NCBI GenBank assembly: GCA_031267345.1
Contig: JAIRZG010000049.1
Coordinates: forward strand, 1-7,072
Length of the DNA: 7,072 bases
Origin: Zoogloeaceae bacterium
GTDB lineage: Bacteria; Pseudomonadota; Gammaproteobacteria; Burkholderiales; Rhodocyclaceae
Direction: 5' to 3'
Part shown: piece after piece, positions 1 through 5,933 of the stretch
Numbering within the stretch: position 1 is the first letter of the stretch
Layout: each line of letters opens with the position of its first letter
Notes under the pieces: generated by a model
Seen by the model: only the letters and a program-made list of their open reading frames with translations
Databases searched by the model: none
Told to the model about the DNA's origin: nothing
Made by a program: the position numbers and the translations under genes

Positions 1-305
1 ATCAGCGCCGCCCTTTTTTTACGCAGATACCCGTAAATCTTGTTGGGCACGACCACGCCGCCCACCGCCGCCAGAAAACAGACCAAAGGATGCGCCGCGA
101 CCAGCCACAAGGTTACGGTCAGCAGCGCGGCAAAAAGCGCGATCAACACATTCTTGTTCGGCAGGGAAGGCAAAATCGCGGCGCGCACGCCGCCTTTTTC
201 CACAACCTGTGGCGCGGTGTTGACAAAGGTGGAGCGCGACAGCGAAAAATAGAACAGGCCGCCAACGCCCAGGGCAATCAGGACAATAAAGGTGGTTTCA
301 ATCAT
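1..305 (-). CDS. tadB: TadB-like inner-membrane platform protein of Tad pilus, N-terminal part (truncated by window edge)
   Basis: Seen: the reading frame starts at an ATG and stays open for 101 codons to the left edge. The product begins MIETTFIVLIALGVGG. It has a hydrophobic segment at about residues 5-22 and a longer hydrophobic stretch at about 53-86. A basic stretch follows (YLRKKRAAL, 93-101), where TadB proteins usually enter their first cytoplasmic region. Known: TadB pairs with TadC as the polytopic platform (GspF-like) on which the TadA ATPase acts. The diagnostic GspF-type domain lies beyond the window, so the call rests on position directly after tadA and on membrane topology. The start overlaps the tadA stop as ATGATTGA, an 8-nt overlap that fixes the start and implies translational coupling. 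A short integral protein other than TadB cannot be excluded. Confidence 0.78.
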   Translation of the reverse strand, partial: MIETTFIVLIALGVGGLFYFSLSRSTFVNTAPQVVEKGGVRAAILPSLPNKNVLIALFAALLTVTLWLVAAHPLVCFLAAVGGVVVPNKIYGYLRKKRAAL

Positions 306-2091
306 GTTGCCCCGCCGCCTCGAAAATGTTCAGCGATGGCGTTTTTACCCCGGCCTTGAGCAAGTCTTCCAAAAATTCCGGCACCGCCCCGGTCGCCGCG
401 AAATGCCCCTTGATCCTGCCATTCGGCTCGTAGCCATCCCGCACGTAGACGAAAATATCCTGCAACTGGATGCGTCCGCCCTCTACCCCGGTCACCTCGG
501 TGATCGAGGTGATCTTCCGGCTACCGCACTTGAAGCGCGTCTGCTGCACGATCAGATTGACGGCGGAGGCGATTTGCTCGCGGATCGCCGTTACCGGCAA
601 ATCCATGCCCGCCATCAGCACCATGACTTCCAGCCGGCTCAACATGTCGCGCGCGGAATTGGCGTGACCTGTCGTCAATGAACCATCGTGCCCGGTATTC
701 ATCGCCTGCAACATATCCAGCGCCTCGCCGCCGCGACATTCCCCCACCACGATGCGATCCGGTCGCATACGCAGACAGTTCTTGACCAGTTCGCGGATGG
801 GAATCGCGCCTTTGCCCTCGCTGTTCGGCGGCTTGGCCTCCAGTGACACCAGGTTGGGCTGGTGCAGGCGCAATTCCGCCGCGTCCTCAACCGTTACAAT
901 GCGATCCGTATTGGGAATGAAATTCGAGAGAATATTCAGGAGCGTCGTTTTCCCGGAACCCGTGCCGCCGGAAATGACAATATTCTGCGCCTGACGCACG
1001 GAAAACGACAAAAATTCCAGCATTCCTTCATCCAGCGTGTCGAACTTGATCAAATCCTCGCCATAGAGGCGATGCTTGGCAAACTTCCGAATGGTGATGC
1101 AAGGGCCTTTCAAGGCCAGCGGCGGTATCACCGCGTTTACACGCGAACCGTCTTTCAGACGCGCGTCGACCAGCGGCGAGCTTTCGTCGATTTTGCGTCC
1201 CAGAGGAGAAACGATGCGTTCGATGGCGGACAGCACCGCCTTGTCGCTGGAAAAAAATACCGGACTTCTCGTGATTTTGCCCGCGCGCTCGACAAAAATC
1301 TGGTCATAGGCATTGACCATGACTTCCGTCACGCTCTCATCGCTCAACAGCGGTTCCAGCGGCCCAAGCCCGATGGCCTCGTGCAACACCTGTTCCGCCA
1401 GTATTCCCCGGTCGATCCTTTTTGGGATGCCGGGCAGGCTCTCCAGCACCACGTCAATCATCAGCCGGGTTGCCGTTTCCAGTTCGTCCTCGCTCATCTT
1501 CGTAATGTCCGTGCGCCGCACATCCATCATGTTGAGCAATTCCCCATGAACCTTGCGCCGCCATTCCATGTAGTGATCCTGCTTTTGTTCCTGCGCGGCT
1601 TCGTCTTCTTTCGAGGACAGTGTTTTCATTTGCGCGGACGGCCCGCTTGCGGATGGCGTTGCCGCCTCGCCGCCTTCATCAGAAGCCGTGTTTGCCGCGA
1701 TAACAGGCGTAGGCAGGATTGGGGCGCGAGGCCTGGGCGCAATCTCGCGCGCGAGATCGTGTTTTGGCGCGTCGTTCGCTTTGCCCTCGCGCGGCTTTCC
1801 CCCCAGGACAAACATGGAATACCCCGCAAGCTGGATTTCATCCTTGGACAATAACGGGCCATACGCCTTGATGCGAACGCCATTGACCCCGATACCCACC
1901 AGCGCGTTCCGGCTATGGATATGCGCGCCTTCTTCGGTAAAGCGGATTTCCGCGTGCTGCCTACCGATAGACCAGCCCTTGATTACGATGTCGCACTCAT
2001 CATCCTTGCCGATGATGATGCTGTCGGCATTAAAGGTGAATTCATTGATGCCGCCTTCGGGCGTGCGAACGATAATCCGTTGTGCGTTCAT
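298..2091 (-). CDS. tadA: CpaF/TadA-family pilus assembly ATPase with an N-terminal FHA domain
   Basis: Role: hexameric cytoplasmic secretion ATPase that powers Tad (Flp) pilus assembly through TadB/TadC. Seen: the 597-residue product has an FHA-like domain at about 5-98, with IGKDDECDIVI, a GRQHAEI strand and VNG at 69-71. A low-complexity Pro/Ala/Glu linker follows at about 100-170, then a CpaF-type ATPase from about 171 to the end. Walker A is GGTGSGKT at 375-382, the acidic VED motif is at 401-403, the Walker B region is RIVVGECRGGE at 446-456, and the His box is TGHDGSLTTGHANS at 466-479. All catalytic motifs look intact. Oddities: the FHA Arg of the usual GR pair is Lys29, and the Ser of the usual SRxH motif is Gly43, while His46 is kept. 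Many CpaF proteins lack an FHA domain. The ATG at 2091 is preceded by only a weak AGG about 8 nt upstream; a 284-nt gap with repeats separates it from cpaC. The 3' end overlaps tadB by 8 nt. Confidence 0.95.
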   Translation of the reverse strand: MNAQRIIVRTPEGGINEFTFNADSIIIGKDDECDIVIKGWSIGRQHAEIRFTEEGAHIHSRNALVGIGVNGVRIKAYGPLLSKDEIQLAGYSMFVLGGKPREGKANDAPKHDLAREIAPRPRAPILPTPVIAANTASDEGGEAATPSASGPSAQMKTLSSKEDEAAQEQKQDHYMEWRRKVHGELLNMMDVRRTDITKMSEDELETATRLMIDVVLESLPGIPKRIDRGILAEQVLHEAIGLGPLEPLLSDESVTEVMVNAYDQIFVERAGKITRSPVFFSSDKAVLSAIERIVSPLGRKIDESSPLVDARLKDGSRVNAVIPPLALKGPCITIRKFAKHRLYGEDLIKFDTLDEGMLEFLSFSVRQAQNIVISGGTGSGKTTLLNILSNFIPNTDRIVTVEDAAELRLHQPNLVSLEAKPPNSEGKGAIPIRELVKNCLRMRPDRIVVGECRGGEALDMLQAMNTGHDGSLTTGHANSARDMLSRLEVMVLMAGMDLPVTAIREQIASAVNLIVQQTRFKCGSRKITSITEVTGVEGGRIQLQDIFVYVRDGYEPNGRIKGHFAATGAVPEFLEDLLKAGVKTPSLNIFEAAGQHD

Positions 2092-2112
2092 CGTAAAACC
2101 TGCCGGACAAAC

Positions 2113-2140
2113 CGGGGGGAAACGAGAGTTTCCGCCCCCG
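2113..2140 (-). promoter_or_regulatory. Stem-loop just upstream of the tadA start
   Basis: Seen: GAAAC at 2119-2123 and GTTTC at 2128-2132 form a perfect 5-bp stem around a 4-nt loop. The stem is lengthened by the flanking G-run (2114-2118) pairing with the C-run (2133-2138), with one bulged base at 2134, giving about 10 bp. In the minus-strand transcript it lies about 22-49 nt before the tadA ATG and is followed by UUUGUCC. Inference: it could act as a weak attenuator, an RNA stability element or a translation control element. The U-tract is too short for a confident intrinsic terminator. Confidence 0.35.
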
Positions 2141-2181
2141 CATTCACCCCCACTCCCCTTGTGGGAGATGGCAGGGGAGAA

Positions 2182-2271
2182 GGGAGGGAACGCTTGTTGC
2201 CGCGAGGCGCGAGGGGAGATTCGGGCGGGGTCGCCATCCTCAATTTATGTTTTCGACATTCGCGCGATTGC
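2182..2271 (-). repeat. 90-bp dispersed repeat, copy 1 (minus orientation)
   Basis: Read on the minus strand from 2271 to 2182, this aligns without gaps to the plus strand at 4463-4552. By hand count 72 of 90 positions match. The best-conserved parts are the first nine bases (GCAATCGCG), the GATGGCGA region, and the last 47 bases beginning CCGCCCGAATCTC, of which 41 match. The similarity seems to continue towards 2145, after an insertion of roughly 19 bp relative to the other copy. It contains no gene. The two copies lie in opposite orientation on either side of cpaC. Confidence 0.8.
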
Positions 2272-2283
2272 CTTGCGCTTTGC

Positions 2284-2306
2284 CCCGCCCCCACACGGGG
2301 GGCGGG
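2284..2306. repeat. G/C-rich palindrome
   Basis: CCCGCCCCC (2284-2292) is the exact reverse complement of GGGGGCGGG (2298-2306), giving a 9-bp stem with a 5-nt loop. No T-run follows on the minus strand (the next bases are GCAAAGCG), so it is not a typical intrinsic terminator for cpaC. It sits next to the 90-bp repeat and looks like another intergenic repeat. It could still stall polymerase or protect the 3' end of the upstream transcript; that is inference. Confidence 0.5.
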
Positions 2307-2375
2307 AGAAAAACGCCCGCGCTCGCGTTTCATCGGGTCGGAAAAACTTTCCATGCTCATCTCTTCAGCCTTTTC

Positions 2376-4379
2376 TCAATTGCTGTCGGGCGCTTGCCGT
2401 TCTGTCGTCAAAGCCAGGTTTTTGATCGGCGCCACAACGCGCACCAGCGTTTCGGGCGGTAGCGCGAGCGCGGGCGTTGACGCCGGTTCCAGCGCGACCT
2501 CCAGAAGTTTCAAGGGCGTTGCCCTGGCAGCCCTGAGCGCGCGGAAACGGACGACCATCATATTTCCCTCGCCGTTCATGTTTTCAGTGGGCGCGTCATC
2601 CGCCATGTTCAGGGCGGCAAAAATCCTGTCCCGCCGGAATCCCTTCCCCCGGCTGGATTCCATATGCTGCTGAAAAACAGCTTTTCCCCGCGTGGAAAAA
2701 TCACCTTGCTTGATGGAAAGCACTTGCAGAACCCAGGGGTCGAAACCCAGGGTGAGCGCGACATTCCGCAAATCCCGTGCGTTGGAAAGACGCAGCGCGA
2801 CGCTGAATTGCTCGCCAACCCGCACCCTTGTCGGCGCTTGCCAATTCAGGGCGAAAGGCGGCGGCTCCACTGCCGCGCCGCTTGCCTCCGGCGGCGCGTT
2901 TTGAAGGACCTCCGCCGCCGCGTTGTCCGTTGTCGGCGTGTCATCCGCTGGCGCATCGCTTGTCGCGGCCTCGTCGCTCGCGGGCATGGCGTCCGGCAAA
3001 ACCTCCGGCGCGTCCTGCGTATCTTCAAAAATCGGCGTATCGGGAGCGGGCAGGATGATTTCCGCAAGGGCGGGCGTCATATTCTTGAAAGGCTTGAGGC
3101 CGCCATCCAGCAGTTTTTCCTCCACATTGCTGCTGATGTTGTCGCGGCGTTGAATGCTGTTTTGCACCGCCATGCTCTCCGGCGTTACAAAGCTGGGCGT
3201 AATGACAATCAGCAATTCGGAACGCTCGCCGTCAAAATAGGTGCTCTTGAACAAATGACCGAGCAGGGGAATGCTGCCCAATCCTGGCACCTGGCTGACA
3301 GACTCTGAAGCCTGCAAGGAACTCAAGCCCGAAAGCAACATGGTCTTGCCGTCGATCAGGTCGAGTTCCGATTCCGCCTTGCGCGAAAGCAGGCCGGGAA
3401 CCCCCATGACCATCACCGCGCCATCGATCTGGCTCACTTCCGCCGTCAGCTTGGCGCGAATGTTGCCGCGCTTGTCGCAGATCGGCTCAATCGCCAGGCG
3501 AATGCCATAGGGCTTGTATTCGACGCTGGTTTGCCCCAGGCCGCTGGGCAGGGGAATCGGCAACTCGCCGCCGGAAGTAAAATCCGCCTTGCCGCCGCAA
3601 CGCGCCGTCAGATGCGGCGCGGCGACGATGTAGGCATCGCCCCTGTCTTGCAGGATATTGATGCGCGAAGCAATGCTGGCCGCCAACCCCAGATAACTCT
3701 GGAAAGGCGTGCTGGTGAAATGATCGCTGACGCCGTTGATGTCCTTGGAGAGACTCGCCGACGGCCCGTTGATTTGCTGATCCCACTCGATGCCGAGTTG
3801 TTCCAGGGACGATTTCTTGATTTCCACCACCTGGGCGCGAATAAAAACCGTGCGTTCCTGCAAATCGCCATCGACGCCGAAAATCGGCACGATCTGGTTG
3901 GGAAAAGCCTTCTGCAAGGCATTGATCTTGTTTTCCTGCTCCGCCGTCAGATGATTGCCCTGCAAAAACACGCGATCGCCGATCAGGTCGGATGAAATGT
4001 TTTTGTCATGGACAAAAAACCGCTTGATCTGCTCGAAGGTTCTGGCGGGATTGTTCGCGCCGATCTGCACGGCATAATGAATCTCCGTGCCATTTTTCAG
4101 CCAGAGATACAACGACGATTCCCCGGCGTCGTTGGCGATCATCAGCAACTCGGTGGGCGCAATCGTCGCGGTCGACAGCACCTTGCCATTGCCAATCGCC
4201 ACCTTGTCAATCGGCGCCGGAAGCTTGATCACCCGCGTTTCGCCCACATACAGATACAGGCTGTCCGTGTTTTCTTCCGCCGCAAAAACAAATTGCGGAA
4301 CCGCCGCTGCGCAACACGCCGCCGTCACCAACATGTTTTTCAGAAACTTCTTGAACATCCGTTGTATTTGCAAAGACAT
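2376..4379 (-). CDS. cpaC: CpaC/RcpA-family secretin with a C-terminal cohesin-like domain
   Basis: Role: outer-membrane secretin channel through which the Tad pilus passes. Seen in the 667-residue product: a signal peptide at about 1-33 (basic start, hydrophobic run, cleavage near VFA-AEEN); the N-terminal domain typical of pilus secretins at about 37-108 (LYLYVGETRVIKLP onwards); and a secretin domain at about 172-398. The hallmark VPGLGSIPLLGHLF is at 364-377, followed by ELLIVITP. After about residue 445 comes an acidic Pro/Ala-rich linker of about 60 residues, then a domain at about 508-650 with the cohesin pattern: VGEQFSVALRLSNARDL, LGFDPWVLQVLSIKQGDF and GEGNMMVVRFRAL. CpaC proteins usually end soon after the secretin domain, so this fusion is unusual. 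Start: the frame is open upstream to 4664, but the ATG at 4379 is chosen because it leads directly into the signal peptide; it has a weak GGGTGGG site 4 nt upstream. An upstream in-frame ATG at 4658 with a better ribosome binding site is the alternative. Confidence 0.92.
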   Translation of the reverse strand: MSLQIQRMFKKFLKNMLVTAACCAAAVPQFVFAAEENTDSLYLYVGETRVIKLPAPIDKVAIGNGKVLSTATIAPTELLMIANDAGESSLYLWLKNGTEIHYAVQIGANNPARTFEQIKRFFVHDKNISSDLIGDRVFLQGNHLTAEQENKINALQKAFPNQIVPIFGVDGDLQERTVFIRAQVVEIKKSSLEQLGIEWDQQINGPSASLSKDINGVSDHFTSTPFQSYLGLAASIASRINILQDRGDAYIVAAPHLTARCGGKADFTSGGELPIPLPSGLGQTSVEYKPYGIRLAIEPICDKRGNIRAKLTAEVSQIDGAVMVMGVPGLLSRKAESELDLIDGKTMLLSGLSSLQASESVSQVPGLGSIPLLGHLFKSTYFDGERSELLIVITPSFVTPESMAVQNSIQRRDNISSNVEEKLLDGGLKPFKNMTPALAEIILPAPDTPIFEDTQDAPEVLPDAMPASDEAATSDAPADDTPTTDNAAAEVLQNAPPEASGAAVEPPPFALNWQAPTRVRVGEQFSVALRLSNARDLRNVALTLGFDPWVLQVLSIKQGDFSTRGKAVFQQHMESSRGKGFRRDRIFAALNMADDAPTENMNGEGNMMVVRFRALRAARATPLKLLEVALEPASTPALALPPETLVRVVAPIKNLALTTERQAPDSN

Positions 4380-4433
4380 ATTTCCCACCCAGAAATTTTT
4401 TGATAATCCCGAATCAACTTCATTCGTGGCGTC

Positions 4434-4453
4434 ATCCCCACGCAAGCGGGAAT
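4434..4453 (-). repeat. dRS3-like 20-bp inverted repeat
   Basis: On the minus strand the site reads ATTCCC, eight bases, then GGGGAT. This matches the dRS3 form known from Neisseria (ATTCCC-N8-GGGAAT) at 11 of the 12 arm positions. The flanking minus-strand bases CTGG before and GACG after are the ones usually seen around such elements. Similar elements occur between genes in other bacteria, and in Neisseria some serve as phage insertion sites. No phage or transposase is seen here. Confidence 0.6.
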
Positions 4454-4462
4454 CCAGCCGGA

Positions 4463-4552
4463 GCAATCGCGTTAATACCAAAAGCATTAAACGATGATGG
4501 CGAAACCGCCCGAATCTCTCCGCGCGCCTCGTGGGAACAAACGTTCTCTCCC
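4463..4552 (+). repeat. 90-bp dispersed repeat, copy 2 (plus orientation)
   Basis: Partner of the minus-strand repeat at 2182-2271, aligning over 90 positions with no gaps and 72 matches by hand count. Beyond 4552 this copy continues with CTTCAAGGGTAGGGTGGG, which resembles the CACAAGGGGAGTGGGGGT of the other copy after a deletion of about 19 bp. The two units lie in opposite orientation and bracket cpaC together with its flanks. Confidence 0.8.
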
Positions 4553-4589
4553 CTTCAAGGGTAGGGTGGGCAATCCTCAAGAGGCGCGC
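4522..4589. repeat. 9-bp perfect inverted repeat around the end of repeat copy 2
   Basis: GCGCGCCTC at 4522-4530 is the exact reverse complement of GAGGCGCGC at 4581-4589, spaced by 50 bp, with further partial pairing just inside the arms. This is compatible with a small miniature-element-like unit or a long RNA hairpin. No matching right arm was found near the other repeat copy, so it may be specific to this site. Confidence 0.45.
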
Positions 4590-4658
4590 AGCGCCCATAC
4601 TTGAATCCGCCGCCAGATTTACCGGGACAATCGCCGGATTTAACAGGAAATGACTCAT

Positions 4659-4667
4659 CCCCACCTC
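4659..4667 (-). promoter_or_regulatory. Strong Shine-Dalgarno site overlapping the cpaB stop
   Basis: The minus strand reads GAGGTGGGG directly before an ATG at 4658-4656, and the site overlaps the TGA stop of cpaB. This is a better ribosome binding site than the one at 4379. The ATG is in frame with cpaC and would give a product of 760 residues with 93 extra residues before the signal peptide. Either it is a relic of the original cpaC start, separated from the gene by repeat insertion, or it drives translation coupled to cpaB. Confidence 0.4.
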
Positions 4668-5637
4668 AATTCACCGCCCCGGCATCGACCGGAACATCAC
4701 TCACCGGCAAAGCGTCGCCTGCCGCCAAGGCGCCATCCAGCGCCACCGGTTTCTGCCGCGGTTGCTCGACCGACTGCAACACCGGCGACAAAACGCCGCC
4801 CTGCTTGCCGCCTACATACACCCTGACCCCGAAAGCGTCATACATTCCCGCGCCGCCCCGCAAATCCAGCTCGCGCGTCACCTGATACTTCGTCGTATTT
4901 TTTTGATCCGGGCGTTTCAACGCCGCCCGCAGCATTCCCTTTTCCTGCGCCAGAATCACCTTGCCGATTTCCTCCGGCACCAGATCCAGCGTCAGGGTGG
5001 AATAATTCCGTTCATATTCCCGACCATCGGCAGCCGTTTCGCGCCGGACAATATTCCCTGTCGCCTTGACCAGCACATTTTGCAAAAGCGGCACCACGAT
5101 CTTGCTGTTCTTGTCGCCGCCCGATCCCCCGACTCCCTCAAAAGATTCCTGCTGTTCGCTATCGACAAAAAACAGGTCGATGCGGTCATGCGGCCTGACC
5201 ATGCCGGAAATGGAATTCAGTTCATCCACCGCAATCGTCAGCGCCCGCTGGTTTTCCCCCAGCATGTCGGAAAAAGAAGGCGTAGCGCCGCTGGAAAGAT
5301 AACTCCACAGCAAGGGGCGACCGCGTGGCATGGCAATTTTCAGCGCCTGTCCATCGGCGCGCTCAACGTCTCCCGGGCTTATCGCGTCGGGCGGCGCAAT
5401 ATCCGCATTAATGGTGCGAATGGCAAAATTGCCGATATCCACAATCTCCCCCTCCGCCATATCCTCACGAGGAACCACAATCTCGACCTTTTCGGAACGA
5501 TCCAGATATTTCTCCATCAGCGCAGATTCCATGCGATTCAGATAGAGCTTCGCTAAAAGCGCGGCAAACACCGCCATCCCGATAGCCAGGATAAACAGCA
5601 GCAAACGCCGGTTGAAACGCGCAAAACTGAAAGCCAT
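4666..5637 (-). CDS. cpaB: CpaB/RcpC-family Flp pilus assembly protein
   Basis: Role: periplasmic, inner-membrane-anchored component of the Tad pilus machine, usually encoded next to the secretin and thought to stabilise it or link it to the inner-membrane complex. Seen in the 323-residue product: a membrane anchor at about 11-32, a SAF-type domain at about 52-115 (EIVVPREDMAEGEIV through IAMPRGRPLLWSYL), and the RcpC/CpaB domain at about 131-245 (RALTIAVDELNSISGMVRPHDRIDLFF, then STLTLDLVPEEIGKVILAQEKGMLRAALKRP). A variable tail runs from about 275. The arrangement and length are normal for the family. The ATG at 5637 is supported by AAGGGG at 5652-5647, 9 nt upstream. It begins 18 nt after the pilin gene and is followed by a gap of about 286 nt before cpaC. 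Confidence 0.93.
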   Translation of the reverse strand: MAFSFARFNRRLLLFILAIGMAVFAALLAKLYLNRMESALMEKYLDRSEKVEIVVPREDMAEGEIVDIGNFAIRTINADIAPPDAISPGDVERADGQALKIAMPRGRPLLWSYLSSGATPSFSDMLGENQRALTIAVDELNSISGMVRPHDRIDLFFVDSEQQESFEGVGGSGGDKNSKIVVPLLQNVLVKATGNIVRRETAADGREYERNYSTLTLDLVPEEIGKVILAQEKGMLRAALKRPDQKNTTKYQVTRELDLRGGAGMYDAFGVRVYVGGKQGGVLSPVLQSVEQPRQKPVALDGALAAGDALPVSDVPVDAGAVN

Positions 5638-5655
5638 TGCAAAATACCCCTTGAA

Positions 5656-5931
5656 TTATTTGTCTGATCCGGAAAACGACACGGACGAACCGACCACAGG
5701 ATTCCCGATCGCGTGCACCTGCGCCGCGTGCGATTCACGAATGGCTTCCATGAATTTGTCCACAACCGACTGATCGCCGTCATAAGGCGTAAACAGCACG
5801 AGTACCGCCAACAACGCGCAAAGCGCATACTCCGCCGTCGAAACCCCGCGCATGCGCCGTTTCAGGCAACCGCCATCATTCCTTCGAGAGCGGGAGTTCT
5901 CCGTTTGCACAATCCGGTTTTCAGGCTTCAT
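5656..5931 (-). CDS. Flp-type (type IVb) small prepilin or minor pilin
   Basis: Seen: the 91-residue product has a basic leader of 29 residues ending KRRMRG, then VSTAEY, then the hydrophobic segment ALCALLAVLVLFTP (36-49). This is the Flp prepilin signature: cleavage after Gly29, with Glu at +5 and Tyr at +6 of the mature protein. The mature form would be 62 residues, with a polar, probably helical tail (DQSVVDKFMEAIRESHAAQ). Role: substrate of a TadV/CpaA-type prepilin peptidase and a pilus subunit. The long tail, unlike the short C-terminus of many major Flp pilins, and its single copy leave open whether it is a major or a minor pilin. It starts 2 nt after the upstream stop. Confidence 0.82.
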   Translation of the reverse strand: MKPENRIVQTENSRSRRNDGGCLKRRMRGVSTAEYALCALLAVLVLFTPYDGDQSVVDKFMEAIRESHAAQVHAIGNPVVGSSVSFSGSDK

Positions 5932-5933
5932 CG

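Larger units (their letters stand above)
2092..2375. other. Repeat-filled gap between cpaC and tadA
   Basis: This 284-nt interval interrupts an otherwise tight operon. It holds, from the tadA side: a G/C-rich hairpin close to the tadA start, a pyrimidine/purine-biased inverted segment (CTCCCC at 2153-2158 pairing with GGGGAG at 2174-2179), one copy of a 90-bp dispersed repeat, and a second G/C-rich hairpin at 2284-2306. I see no convincing promoter and no hairpin followed by a clean T-run on the minus strand. An open frame of 90 codons on the minus strand (2360 to 2088) spans the whole gap and ends in an ATGA overlap with tadA. Its product is mostly translated repeat, rich in Pro, Arg and Ser, so it is not called a gene here. 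Confidence 0.7.
4380..4665. other. Repeat-filled gap between cpaB and cpaC
   Basis: This 286-nt interval contains a dRS3-like 20-bp element, a 90-bp repeat copy and a 9-bp inverted repeat (4522-4530 and 4581-4589). On the minus strand the frame of cpaC is open across the entire gap, reaching back to the cpaB stop. The translated stretch is Arg- and Leu-rich repeat sequence without recognisable domains, and it would place about 93 residues in front of a good signal peptide. I therefore treat it as non-coding or as an uncertain N-terminal extension. No clear promoter or terminator was recognised. Confidence 0.65.

Noticed and set aside
862..1854. Plus-strand open frame of 330 codons
   Set aside because: It lies wholly antisense to the tadA coding sequence, which has intact ATPase motifs. 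The product is rich in Arg, His and Gln, as expected of a shadow frame, and shows no domain.
2145..2271. CRISPR or tandem repeat array
   Set aside because: Only one unit of the repeat is present at this place, with no regular spacing. The second unit is about 2.2 kb away in the opposite orientation.
2284..2306. Intrinsic terminator after cpaC
   Set aside because: The 9-bp G/C stem is strong, but no T-run follows on the minus strand and it lies about 70-90 nt after the stop. It is better read as a repeat hairpin.
1688..2673. Plus-strand open frames running across the cpaC-tadA gap (1688-2425 and 1915-2673)
   Set aside because: They combine antisense tadA, translated intergenic repeats and antisense cpaC. 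No coherent protein or ribosome binding site supports them.
4662..4664. GTG as the start of cpaC
   Set aside because: It is the most distant in-frame start, but it lies inside the ribosome binding site of the ATG at 4658 and has no site of its own.
4762..5556. Plus-strand open frame of 264 codons
   Set aside because: It is antisense to cpaB, has shadow-frame composition (many His, Arg and Gln) and no recognisable motif.
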